Below are positions 47,793 through 58,813 of a stretch of 64,000 nucleotides of DNA, one piece after another. Position 1 is the first letter of the stretch. Each line of letters starts with the position of its first letter. Source of the DNA: Amyloporia xantha (lineage: Eukaryota; Basidiomycota; Agaricomycetes; Polyporales; Adustoporiaceae); NCBI GenBank assembly GCA_036971615.1, contig JAYKKR010000012.1, positions 310,001 to 374,000 of the forward strand, given 5' to 3'. The notes below the pieces were generated by a model, which did not search any database, was not told the DNA's origin, and worked only from the letters and a program-made list of their open reading frames with translations. The translations under genes and the position numbers were made by a program.

Positions 47793-50700
47793 ATGCACAG
47801 GTGTCTGCAAATTGTCGAGATCCTCCGCATCATCCTCGATTGCGTTCGAGATGAGGCGGACTGGTGTCATTGGGTTCTGGCACTCGCAAAGACTTGCCGC
47901 GCCCTGCACGAGCCCGCTCTTGATCGCCTGTGGCATACGCAAAGAAACTTGTTAAACCTAGTGAAATGCTTACCCGCTGATGTACTGTCAATGAAAATCG
48001 AGCGCACAGTCTATTACTCGACTTTAGTGGTTTGTGATTGTTTGACACCTCACTGCTTTATTTTCTGTAAATTAACGAGAGATGTAGAAACTTAGGCGGC
48101 ATATTACACCACACGAATGGGAACGCTTCGACTACCATGCTCAACGTATCAGATGCTTGGGGATCGATCCTCTGGACCTAGAGCTCCAAGCGAGCTATCC
48201 ACACAGAGATATATGTCTCGATAGGGCGGTCTTCATTGATTTTGCCCTTCGTAGGCTATCATCTCCACTCTTGCCAAATCTCAGGACATTGTGGTGTACC
48301 ATCGAAGGAAAGGAGTAGTTCCAATTCGGTTGGCTTTTTCTTGGACCTAAATTGAACGCCCTCTCAATCGAGTCTCGCGACGAAGACATGATAGCTTCTC
48401 TGCTTGCGTACACCCCATACCTGTCCCCCCGGTTAACCAGATTGGAAATAGGTTTCACCGATTATGTCGTTGAGTTGCCTTCATTCGTGAATTATCTCGA
48501 GGGCCTGAGGCACTTGCGATATCTACGTCTCGATTTGCCGAACGTGGATCATCTCCTGGCTCTATTCCGGAAAATTTCATCCATACCCGACCTCGAAGAG
48601 CTCCATCATCAGCAAAAGTGCAGATCCCAGATCTACGCTGGCTAGGTATATAATCACGCCGGGGGGTATGTCACGCGCAGGTAAACTCAGATAACGGAAT
48701 GAAAACCGCACCCAGCCTTGTATAAGTAGACCTGGTAGCAACGGCATGGTGTATATATATATTGCCTTCTCATTTAGATCTCAGGATGGCGAGTAGAATG
48801 CCATTTCAGGCATCTTTAGATACGTACAGAGAGGTACCGACAATGAAACATGTCCAGCACTATCACGCACATAACGAGTACCATTATATAATTACAAGCA
48901 ATGTTTCAATATATTTTAATCGTACTTCACAGAGACAGTCCGTGCTAGAGAGAAGTGATAACAAAGTACTGTAGCCGCTGCACGCAGGGCGGCAGGGGGA
49001 CGAGACTCAGGAGTCAGAACGGCACTTGTAACTCAGATTTGACCTCCGCTATAAAAGACGCCCACGGATCCCATCGCATCTTATCACCGTTCCATCACCT
49101 GATCGCGACTTGCCCGCGACCGCGGCGGCTCCTTTGAAGACGTCGTCGATGTCGATGCACAAGGTATGTACTCTGCTGGAACCCACCACACTCGTCCCAT
49201 CGTCACTAAAAGGATATATGAACATGAAGATAATGCATGTATGAGAGCCAGTCGTGAGTTTTCATACACCTATATGCTGTTTGTTCGCGCATACATTCTA
49301 TTTCAAGTTCTACCTTCCAGCATTCTTGAGTTGTTTATTGCTTGTTGCTTACTAGGTCAATCATAGGCCCAGAAGATAACAAAAGCAAGCCCTGTGTGCG
49401 ACTTGGACACGCTCGTTTGGTGGAATCAGTGAGTGAAAAAGCGCTTATATTACGTGCTGATAAGGACAATGTGTAATCACGGTGTAGTCAGGTCTTCAAC
49501 GCGAAGAGAGCGATACAAGTTTGAGTGCGTGTGCGGGACCGTCAGCGGCGCAGCACGCCGAAACATTGCGGGTGTGTCGGTGAAGGAATAACAGGTGAGT
49601 GTCACGCAGCGACATTTGTCATGTTCTGATATCTTTCAGGTCACGGTGACATTGCTGCGCCCAGGGGACTGCTCTAGCTCATGCGGATGCTCTATTCTTA
49701 GCTCTTGGTTTTTTGTCTCTGGTGCTTTGGCAGCTCGTCCTGGGGGCTATGTTACTGGACTCGGAAAGTGTGGCTGTGTGTTTTACTATGCTCATTGGAC
49801 CCATGGTGGCTCGTGTCAGCGCTGCATTTCCTACTGTTACTCTTGTGGTTTGCGGAGTCTTATGCTCAGTGAGCATTTGGATCACGTCTGTTGTGTAAAT
49901 CAGGCTCCTCAGTGCTCTAAGACAACTGTAATACTTTAGCATGATATAATTACTATGTATTTCGAGGCATAAATGCGATGCAATATATATACTATAAAGC
50001 TGTAATTTGAGCGCGACATATCAGTACAGCCAATTCGTCAACGGACCTTACCCGGAGCCAACAGGCAATGCCTAATGTGGCATAGAGCTTGCCCAGACTA
50101 GCAAACACGATGCAATATACCAGCGGGCCCTGCGGTGATTGCACAGACCCGATGGTACATTGCCCAGACTTGCCCGGGCTGTCGGGAGTCTTACAACTCT
50201 CTACGATTTCCAGATATTCCGGGACAACCTTGACACCAGTCTGTCGGAGGTTGTCCCGCCTGTTGGCCATTGATATGGGCAGGTCTGCGCAGATATCGAG
50301 TCTGCACTTTTGCTGATGACTCATGTGACACTCATCTCCGTCGACACCGAGTTCGGGGACCTAGCCACAGACATACCTCGTTCGTCCTTCTCGCCGCTTT
50401 CCAGGCTGAAATCATTCACTGTCGATTGTCATGAACCCGAGCTCGCACTCTCCTTGATGGATCTAATGCGGACATTTCCCATTCAAAATTTAAGAATTGG
50501 TATCCAGGGTGAAAGTCTCACTGAAACCTTCCTCAGTGATCTCTCAAAGCGCGTCACAGCTGGAATTCCTGCTGCATCTTTAAAGCAGCTTGTGGTGCTC
50601 GATGAGGACGAGTATGACATCTACGGCGAGGACCCCCGAGATATTTCTATAGGAAATTTACAGCCTCTCTTCGTCTTCTCTGACCTCACTCATCTTGTCG

Positions 50701-51227
50701 TGAACACCCGTGCTACCTTCTCCTTCAACAATGCTCGTTTGAAGCAACTGGCGCTCGCCCTGCCGTATTTACAGCAGTTAAACCTGGGGTCGACGTACAC
50801 GTACGGGCGAGGAGAGCGATCGTCAGTCACGTTGGAGGGCTTGGTCTCTCTCTTGGACAATTGTCGCTACCTCTGCGCCATCAGCATCGCAATCGACGCT
50901 TCCATCATCCCGAGAGAATCACACAAAACATCCCTGGACAGGGTTTTAAACCGGCCCGTGGAGCATTTATGGCTCGGTGATTCATACGTAGAAGATCCAG
51001 TCGCAGTCGCGTCGTTTTTGACCGCCATACTCCCAACATTGAAATCAGTTTTTATTTCCCCTTCTTTCGAGTCCAAAGAGGGCAAACTATGGCGTGAAGT
51101 CAATCGATTAGTAGCTGCGTTTGCAGAGGCACAAGCGCAAGAAAGGCGCGCCGTCGGTCGAGGTTGGAGGATGGTTGAAAAGCTGGTATGTTGTATATAT
51201 GTTACACACACTCAGGCGTTACGCTGA
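47793..51227 (+). pseudogene. F-box / leucine-rich-repeat protein, interrupted by element 2
   Basis: The 5' exon reads MHRCLQIVEILRIILDCV with LAKTCRALHEPALDRLWH, a fungal F-box signature that would bind Skp1 in an SCF ubiquitin ligase. The next segment, from about 48097, has HITPHEWERFDYHAQRIRCLG and leucine-rich stretches, but contains an in-frame TAG at 48316-48318 and then LGPKLNALSIESRDED. At 48606 the frame (EELH) meets the element at 48607-50318. It resumes in frame at 50319 with THVTLISVDTEFGDLATD and runs on to GWRMVEKL near 51190 with further leucine-rich repeats. The exon 1 to exon 2 splice could not be resolved. The long open 3' part implies that inactivation is fairly recent. Confidence 0.85.
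48607..50318. mobile_element. Non-autonomous element 2 with Plavaka-like ends, inside the F-box gene
   Basis: Ends CATCAGCAAAAGTGCAGATC (48607) and TCTGCACTTTTGCTGATG (50301-50318), 1,712 bp. The sequence is related over much of its length to element 1 at 43852-47521 in inverted orientation, including a CTATAAAAGACGCCC box (49049-49063). Insertion at a codon boundary splits the F-box frame without shifting it; the 3 bp flanks CAT and ACT no longer match. No transposase. Confidence 0.88.
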
Positions 51228-51612
51228 ACATATACAGATTTGAGGTTGCAAGCTGAAGAGGCCACGGTCTGAATACACGAGTAGCATTTTCGCGGCACCC
51301 TCATTGACGATCAGCACACATAGTATCAACCGTCCATGTTGATCACAACCCTGCTAATATATGAGATCGTATGGTGCACCGTGAGTCCAAATTATCCACA
51401 TCGTATGAATAAGTCCAGGTAAATGTCCGATCATGTACACGTAAGACCCTCCTATCTATAATACAACGCCCAAGCAACCATCTGAGCATGTCGAGATGTA
51501 CGGCGAATGCAGAAGATAATAAAGATCAACCCGGCAGGATAAAGCAGCGAGGGAAAGCAAAAGAATACAATATAGACCCTGCTAATACGGGTAGATAGAG
51601 CAAGCGGCGTCC
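51228..51612. other. Intergenic between F-box relic and CSC1 gene
   Basis: AT-rich spacer between convergent genes; presumed terminators, nothing else seen. Confidence 0.45.
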
Positions 51613-54600
51613 TCATCGCCAAGAGCCCTCACGCGGTGGTGGATATGGCCGATGTACAGGGGCCTCCCGGTAACCCTCGTTTGTTTGGCTTTCATATGCT
51701 GCGGGCATCGCAGGTACAGGCTCCGTGACCTCCATCGGTCTCGATTCGTATTGCTGGAAGGTGGTACGACTGGCCATCGCATTCGGGTCGAAGTACCCTG
51801 GCGCCTGCTTCAGAGGATATAAGCAAATCGGTATACATGCGACAAGATTCGAGTACTCACTGCTGAGGTTAATAGCGGTTGTTGGTCGTAATCTAAGCGT
51901 GCCATCTCGATTTCAGGCTGAGGGCCCGTCGCGAGATAGCGGTCGTATGCAGTCATCTTTGATGGTGCAGGTGAAGCACGACCACCGTCGCCGAGAAGCT
52001 GTGCTTTCGATGCATTGTCGTTGGAAAGAAGGGTAGTTGATGTCATCGAGCGCTGGTCCCAGTCGAGCTCTCCACGATCACGTCGATATAGCGCAGGGTC
52101 ATATTCGAGATCACGCTAAGAAAAAAGGTGATATCGGTCAAAAGCACTTTCCCGTTTCGCGAAAGGACTCACCTCATCAATCGCAGCAATCTTGACACCG
52201 CCAGCCACCACGGCAGCGTCAACATTGTTACCTCCCATATCATCCAGTTTCGTTTTGGTGGAACCGATTTTGCCCTGGAACACCTCGGATAACAGATGGG
52301 TCATATTTGCATGCACCATCGGAGTGAACAGTTCAGCGTGGAGAGCAGGGTGACCGAACCGTTTCTCGAGCTTATTACCAGCATTATCCGCGCGCTTGGA
52401 ATGAACATACGCTTCGCGTAGCTCCTCGTCGGATGGAATGTAATACTGGAAGGCTTGCAGAAACTTGCGATTCAAGTAGATTTTGAAACCGAGTATAAAG
52501 AAGATGGGAGGAAGAGTTGCCACCCAGTAGAACGACTTGAATTTGTACTGTAGACCGATGGCTATAGTGAAACGAATAGGTCGATGGTTAGCCGTTAATA
52601 CTACATAAGGGAGCCGATGGACGTACTCAAAACCATCAATAGCTGCATGAGAACTACAGACGCAAGCAATCGATTGACCGCAGGGTTCCACAAGCGCTGC
52701 AAGACAGCCTCGTTCATCATATAATTCAACGAGGGAGGAGATTCAGGCTTACCCCACCCGTCTCCACACGAGACACGAACACAAACATCAACTGATATTT
52801 GTAAACCCATGAGCTCAGCCAGAACACGATCATGGCAGCAACGGCCACAAGTGGTGCCAACGGCGCGAAGAAAAGTCCCACTGTACCCATGAAAAGCTAA
52901 TTCAACAGGTTAGCACCTTAAACGAACGACGGAGGTAACTACGTACTAGATTAGGGCTGATTGTACAAAGCAGTCAGTAGAAGGTAAATGAGACAGGAAG
53001 CTCTGCGCTTACTAGTAAATGCCATATGGGAACTCTGGAGGTTGCGTCCATTCTCGGATGTCACGGGGTGTCCGACCGAAAAGCCTACGTAACATACGCG
53101 GGTGAGAAGACGTCGGGCTAGGAATACGAGGACCTATACCTCTTCTTGATGAAAACTACCACTAGATTGATAACTTGGGCTAGATCAAACAGGACAAGGA
53201 ACCCACGCAGGCTAATGATGCGTGAAAGTGAGAAACGATAGGCGATTCCGATAGGTATACGTACGGGAAATACGTCAACCAATACGATGACTGGTCAATG
53301 TATGTGCGATTGATGACTGCAGGCAATGCTAAGAAAACGAGTTATCAGACCAAGGTCAGGCCGTCTAAGCTAGGTCCTTACTGTTCAGATTTTCAATAAT
53401 GGTCTTGAAGCTTTCGTGGTGTCCAACCTGTTGAACGATCTGCGATACCGAGTCTGCAAGGCACATGATATTTCAGTGTTAAAGACTGCGCCAACAATGT
53501 TCGAATGTCACGTACTGAATATGACCCCGATCAATGTGAAGATGATCAGCTGAGAGATGACCAGGAACGCGAAGTAGCGGGCTATGACGGCACGGTCAAG
53601 TCGTGAATGAGTGTATGCGCCCATATACTTCGTCAGCCAGCGCATGACGATTGGAAGCGCGTAGCCAAACAGAGCGGATACGGACGGAGGCAAAACACCA
53701 GAGATGAAGGTGAAGGTACCCGGCGACGCGGTCGCCCAGCGTTGGAGGAAGGGTACGTATGTTGTCAGCTGAGCAGCCCGTTAGAGGACCAATGAGAATG
53801 AACAATATACGGGAACATACAGATGCTAAGTTCGCCAGGATGGAGATGATGAACAGGGGGAACGTGTTCACAAAACACACAATGACCAAGAATGTCCAGC
53901 CTAGAGTCTGGTTGCGAGCTATCTCCGCCTTCGTCTTGCTTACATTGGTCCAGACCTAAACATATTACGGAGACGTTTGTGAGTTTAAGATACCGACTCC
54001 TGCGACAGTGACATCTACGCACAATGTCCTTCGGGTTAGGGGCAAGTGTGATGGTAGTGCCCTTGGGGTGTTTGTTCCTGAGCATATTAGCCACTATATG
54101 CGCATATGGAACGGCTGCCATGGACGCAAAGCCGTAAGTTTCGGCTCGACGCAGGTCAAATGCGGCACGATAATCCTCCACTGCTTTCTCTGAGCGCTGG
54201 AGCTTTCCCTGGTCACGACATTGTGGTTAGTCGCAAACGACTTAGAAATTAACGATACATACATGTAGTAATCGATAGCATCCACCTTTCTACCGCCACA
54301 ACACATGTAACCGCCCAATCTCTTCTGCGGTCTCTCTTTAGCGATTTTTCCGTCTTTTAGGTATTGTACCAATACGTGCTCCAACTCCCGAACCGTTGTG
54401 TTGTGGTACTCGATCAGCTCCGGGAGCTGACCGACCCTATGGCCAATATGGACGGACGTGGTGGGATAAGGTACCTGCACTGACTGGAATATCGCCCGGA
54501 TACCTTCGTCCGTCTGGAACTTACGGGGCACTTGGGTCACCATAAGCGTCCGTGCGTAGAATGACTGCATGTATTCTGGCGAGCGGAACCAGTGGTGGCG

Positions 54601-55247
54601 CAGCTGCACCACCGCGCGCCAGTTGTACCACACAAAGGCCATGACAATTCCAGTGATAGCATAGGTCATTGCAACGTGAACGAAGAGCAGGGGGCCTGAG
54701 ACATCCCGGATGGTCAGCATCGAAAGCACATTGCGCAAGCCAGGGTTGATGTGCCGCAAGTTATATGAGATGTCCACAGGTAGAAGCACAGCACAGCAGA
54801 GGAAAGCAATACACGTGAAGAGCCATCGTTGCATGCGGAGAAAGCGCAGGAAGATGGCAGCGTCCAGCCCAATCTTGTCGACGAGTTCAGGTTCCTTCGT
54901 ATGTAATAGAGGAGGTAGCCAGCCGAGTAGAGAGTCGGAGATTCGTGGTGGACTCTTGTCGCCAACATGGTACTTGACTTTGGGCTCATATATGATCTAG
55001 AGGAAGGTCAGCTCCTCCTATCTTAATACTGTGGCTAAGACAGACATACCTTGTTGCGAGGGCGCAGTACATTAAACACGAGTATAGTAGCAATCTGAAA
55101 GTTTCACTTCGTCTCGCGCAAGACACGAGCTCAAACACTATAACTCACTGAAATGACACTCATAAGCGCGACCTGTGAGCCAACAGCGGCGGGCGCCAGC
55201 GTCCGCTGCGATGCATCCTCATCGACCAGTTGGGTGATGTTTGACAT
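51613..55247 (-). CDS. CSC1/OSCA/TMEM63-family cation channel
   Basis: Many-exon membrane protein starting MSNITQLVDEDASQRT at 55247 (no other in-frame ATG lies closely upstream). The N-terminal membrane segments include VALMSVIS and IATILVFNV. A cytosolic region follows from TLMVTQVPRKFQTDEGI to LGGYMCCGGRKVDAIDYY, then APNPKDIVWTNV. The channel core has LVIVCFVNTFPLF, ISGVLPPSVSALFGYALPIVMRW, RYFAFLVISQLIIFTL and FPYGIYYSNLLFMGTVGLFFAPLAPL. The last segments precede FQYYIPSDEELREAYVH, and the cytosolic C-terminus ends PPPREGSWR. The RSN1-type transmembrane core and its flanking domains mark the calcium-permeable, osmosensitive channel family; plasma or internal membrane location is expected. 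Introns are short with good borders, and no frame break was noticed. Confidence 0.9.
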
Positions 55248-55729
55248 TGGGAGTCTTCAGTCTAGGAAGGGTAAGGAGTGAATCCCGATCCACTGCGGGG
55301 GTAGAGAAATTAGGTGGATGTTGCCGTCGCTGTCCAGTTCACGGTCGTTGTGGTCGACTTGAAGGTCGTAGAACAATGACCGTGGGTGCCCCGCAGCCCT
55401 TCAATCTGTTTTGAGAACAATCGAAAGGGGGGTAAACAGGGGATAATGGAATTTCCTAGGCGCACATCCAAGGCCCATATTAGGTTAAACGGATTATGTA
55501 AAGAATTACAAAATGCAGCGGGGTAACAAGTTAAACACCCATTACTAAGCAATAGGAAGACCAAATTTGGATGCTTTTACAGCCCTTAAGGCCAATAAGC
55601 CCTATGTTAGGGTTAGGTCAGGGGCGTCTACAGTGCACACGCACCATGGAAATTCTTATAATAGCTGACTGCAAGGCTCACCGCGTTTCAAGTCCACTTC
55701 ATCTTGAACAATGTGATTTGCACCGCAAT

Positions 55730-56527
55730 ATGTCGACCTTGGACGCATACCTACAATCATCAACGCCTCTTGCCATACCAGACAGCGTAGCAACCTCGCA
55801 GGACATACGGGATCGCGGCTCCACCTTCGTCGCGGCCATCTACCCTGCCACCTCGGTCAAGCAAGCACGAGACATCGTCGCCCACGTTCGCAACATCGTG
55901 CACGGCGCGAAGCCAGCGACACACGAAGTGTCCGCCTGGCGCTGCATGGTCCTGCAGCCCGGCAAGACGGGCCTCGGCGGGCCTGATGACTTTGCGCTCA
56001 AGACCGGGAGTGAGGACGACGGGGAGCAGCACGCCGGCGGGAAGGTGCTGAAGGTGATGCAGGACGAGGGCATCATCGACGCGGTGGTCGTAGTCAGCCG
56101 GTGGTGAGTGTCCGCTGCGTCTCGTCAGATGGCTCGACGAATGGCTGTTCGCTTGCACAGGTACGGAGGCGTGATGCTCGGCCCCGTGCGCTTCGCCCAC
56201 TTCGAGACCTGCGCGCGCGAGGTGTGCCGGACGTTTAGGCTGAAGGACGAGATGGTCACTTCGATCGCGACGCTGTCCTCGCTGGACGATATCCTCGCTA
56301 CCTTGCGAGCAGAACTCGCGGCGCTGACCGCGGCTGAACCCTCGGAGACAGCCATGGCAGCGGACACAACTGCGGCTGCACTGAGCCTGAAGAAGAAGGC
56401 ACCAGACTACACGGCGTTGGAAGAGTCGTTGGACCTCGCAAAGGTGAGACGACTGATCACCGCGAGGGAAAACTCGATCAAGAGCGTCAAGACGGCCTTG
56501 CGGAAGAAACGTGAGCAGGCGGGATGA
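55730..56527 (+). CDS. IMPACT / YIH1-like (UPF0029) family protein
   Basis: Two exons (55730-56103, 56161-56527; 57 bp intron) give about 246 residues. The MSTLDAYLQ start is chosen because the family domain follows directly. The domain has DRGSTFVAAIYPATS, HEVSAWRCMVLQPG, DDGEQHAGGKVLKVMQ, and VVVVSRW spliced to YGGVMLGPVRFAHF, the IMPACT signature. A helical, charged C-terminus follows (DLAKVRRLITARENSIKSVKTALRKKR). There is no RWD domain upstream, so it resembles the short yeast YDL177C type more than full-length YIH1, which binds GCN1 to restrain GCN2. Function in translational control is therefore inference. Divergent from the CSC1 gene, about 480 bp apart. Confidence 0.9.
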
Positions 56528-56952
56528 CGGCGTGGCTGCGACGGTACGATGGTGAATTGTCTCCCCCGGGTCGCCATTCCTTGCCGCTGGCATTCTGTTG
56601 CGCATAGATACGTGGTCATTTTGCCAGAGTGCCAGAGCCGTAGTCGAGCCCATTCTGACAGGTCTGCTGGCAGGAGTGCTGGGCTAGGTGTACTGGCAAC
56701 TTCAAAGCTCTCCTCGGATCAGCCACAAACTGACCATGTTGGTCGTCGTGCCGGGTGGCTTGACATGCGAATGTCACTATCGTTGACTCCATGGAATCAG
56801 AGCTGACTCTGTATAAATTACTGTAAGGACGACAATATGACGTTGACTCTCGTCTAACGGCTATGATACTGTATTACTATGTACGAGCACCGATTATCCC
56901 AATAAAAATGTGTGAGTACCGCCCTGACAGCAATTGTAAGGAAATCTGCCCG
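56528..56952. other. Convergent 3' spacer
   Basis: Lies between the stop codons of the IMPACT gene and the second GT8 copy. Presumed terminators only. Confidence 0.45.
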
Positions 56953-58128
56953 TCACGAAGACGAACCGGTCTTGGTACACTGCGTGAATGCATCGCGGTA
57001 GGTCTGATAGGTGTCGTTCCAGATATTCAACCACTCCTGCAGCTCCTCGTCGAACGCGCCGTCAAACTCGCCCATCCTGTTCCGCACGTTCTGCGCGAGA
57101 CTGTGCATGTCCAGGACCGTCTTGCCCGAGTTGTCCGCCTCGGCCAGGAACGGCTTCACGAGGGTGTAGTGCACGATGCGCGCGCGCTCCTTCAGGTCCG
57201 CCCACATCTCCGGCTTGCGCTTCTTGATCGCGAGGTTCGCGTTGTACGCATACGGCAGGCGCACGGCCTCCGCGGCGAAGTACTGGTTGAGGAACGCCTG
57301 GTCCGCCTGGATCGCGTCGTACGACGCCGTCTGCATCTTGGCCAGCATGTCGCGCAGCACCGCGGTCGACGGCCGCGCGAAGATGACGCCGGTGTTGAAC
57401 TCGAGTGCGAAGCCGTGCGTGCCCACGTACACGTCCGGCACTGCGCCGAAGTTGTACGGCAGACTGAACAGCTCGTCGAAGTTGCGCAGCACCAGCGTAT
57501 CCGCGTCCAGGTGCACCACCGCCGCGCACGCCCTCGTCCCCCAGCGCCCACAGGTTCAGCTTCGAGTACGCGTCCATGAATCGCGCGTGCGTCCCCTCCC
57601 CGTTGTGCGGCGGCGCGATCCGTGCGACCTCGTGCGGCGTAAACCCCGTCGCGGTCGCGATGCAGAGCGCCTCGGGCGAGATGTTTTCGGGCAGGTAGAA
57701 CAGGATCCGGCGCCCCGTGCTGTTCACCCGGTTCAGCGAGTGTCCGAGGTTGGCGATGGCCGTTGCGTACGAGTCCGTGTACATGCACGTCACGACCGCG
57801 TTTTCGTCCGACGAGGGCGGCGATAATGTGCTGTAGAATTCTTCGTTGACGAGGGGGTGTACATTCCTGTGATGAGCAGTTTAATTGAAGGTGTACACTC
57901 CGTCGCGAGGCCGACTCACAAATGCTGGTAATTATCTAGAGGCGTTGACGGCCATCTATGCGCGAGCTTGTAAATGAGATATATGTTGAGCGTTACCGAC
58001 ACCGCCACGACCGCGACGACTGCAATTATGCGAAGTACATTCCGGCGACTCGTCTGCTTGAGAGTCGCCACGTCGGACCACAGCGGCGTGTAGTCCTTGT
58101 ACCTCGAGAACCTTGAGAAATAGGACAT
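56953..58128 (-). pseudogene. Second glycosyltransferase family 8 gene, with an apparent frameshift
   Basis: Paralogue of the gene at 41800-42965 in opposite orientation. Exon 1 begins MSYFSRFSRYKDYTPLWSDV at 58128 with a single hydrophobic anchor. An intron after DNYQHL sits at the same position as in the paralogue. Exon 2 has VVTCMYTDSYATAIANLGHSL and FYLPENISPEAL. Near 57515-57526, just before the DxD motif, the frame shifts by one base (GDEGVRG to VVHLDADTLVLRNF), and no intron can bridge this. Downstream the frame is open through FNTGVIFARPS, YAYNANLAIKKRKPE and IVHYTLVKPF to the stop at 56953. The strong coding quality on both sides suggests either a very recent mutation or a base-calling indel in a GC-rich run. 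Confidence 0.85.
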
Positions 58129-58813
58129 AACAGATTGAAGCTGCGCTCGATCCTGCAGAGTTCAAATGTCGGAGGAGAAAGGGATAGCCATGATGCAAAG
58201 ATGGAAAACAGCTCTCGGCAAGCGAGCGCTCATGATCAGGTAAATCGACGTTACTAACAGCTGCGGATCATTATAATCTCGGAGGTGAACTGGCCGCGAA
58301 TAGCAAAAACAAGATCAAGCTAAGCTTCTTCGAAGACACTTTCACGGAAGAGGAGATGTCAGAAACATATGTACACAGCGGTAGTAGTAGTGGCCGGCGA
58401 ATGCTCGCAATGTCTGAAGGCCCGGTGCACGTAATATGTGACTAGTAATAACGTACGTAACCTCCAGAGTTCAACGTTCATCGACGGGGTTTCTCTTGGA
58501 ATTGTCAGGTCTAGCGATTTACTTAAAGCGCTTCTATGCAATTGCAGAGTATATAATAGCGTCAGGCTCACGCCAACTGATTAGACATTTATCAAGGTGA
58601 AATAAAGCAGCATGCATAGGACTACAGACTCGAGCACATGCAAGAACAAATTTGAACAGAGCTAGCCAACTCGCATAAATATCCAGAAGATCCTCGTATC
58701 GAGCGTGAAAACGTCGTCACCAACAAGCACATCACCTTTACAAGTGTCCGGTAGTGAATCGCACGAAGTAAATGAGGGTTTTTAGCGATGGTTATGATAT
58801 CCAACTCGCGCGA
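58129..58813. other. Spacer between GT8 copy 2 and the F-BAR gene
   Basis: Contains the promoter of the GT8 copy and the 3' UTR of the F-BAR gene; no other gene seen. Confidence 0.45.

Noticed and set aside
55760..56653. 297-codon minus-strand frame opposite the IMPACT gene
   Set aside because: Antisense shadow; the plus strand carries the intact IMPACT signature and a proper intron.
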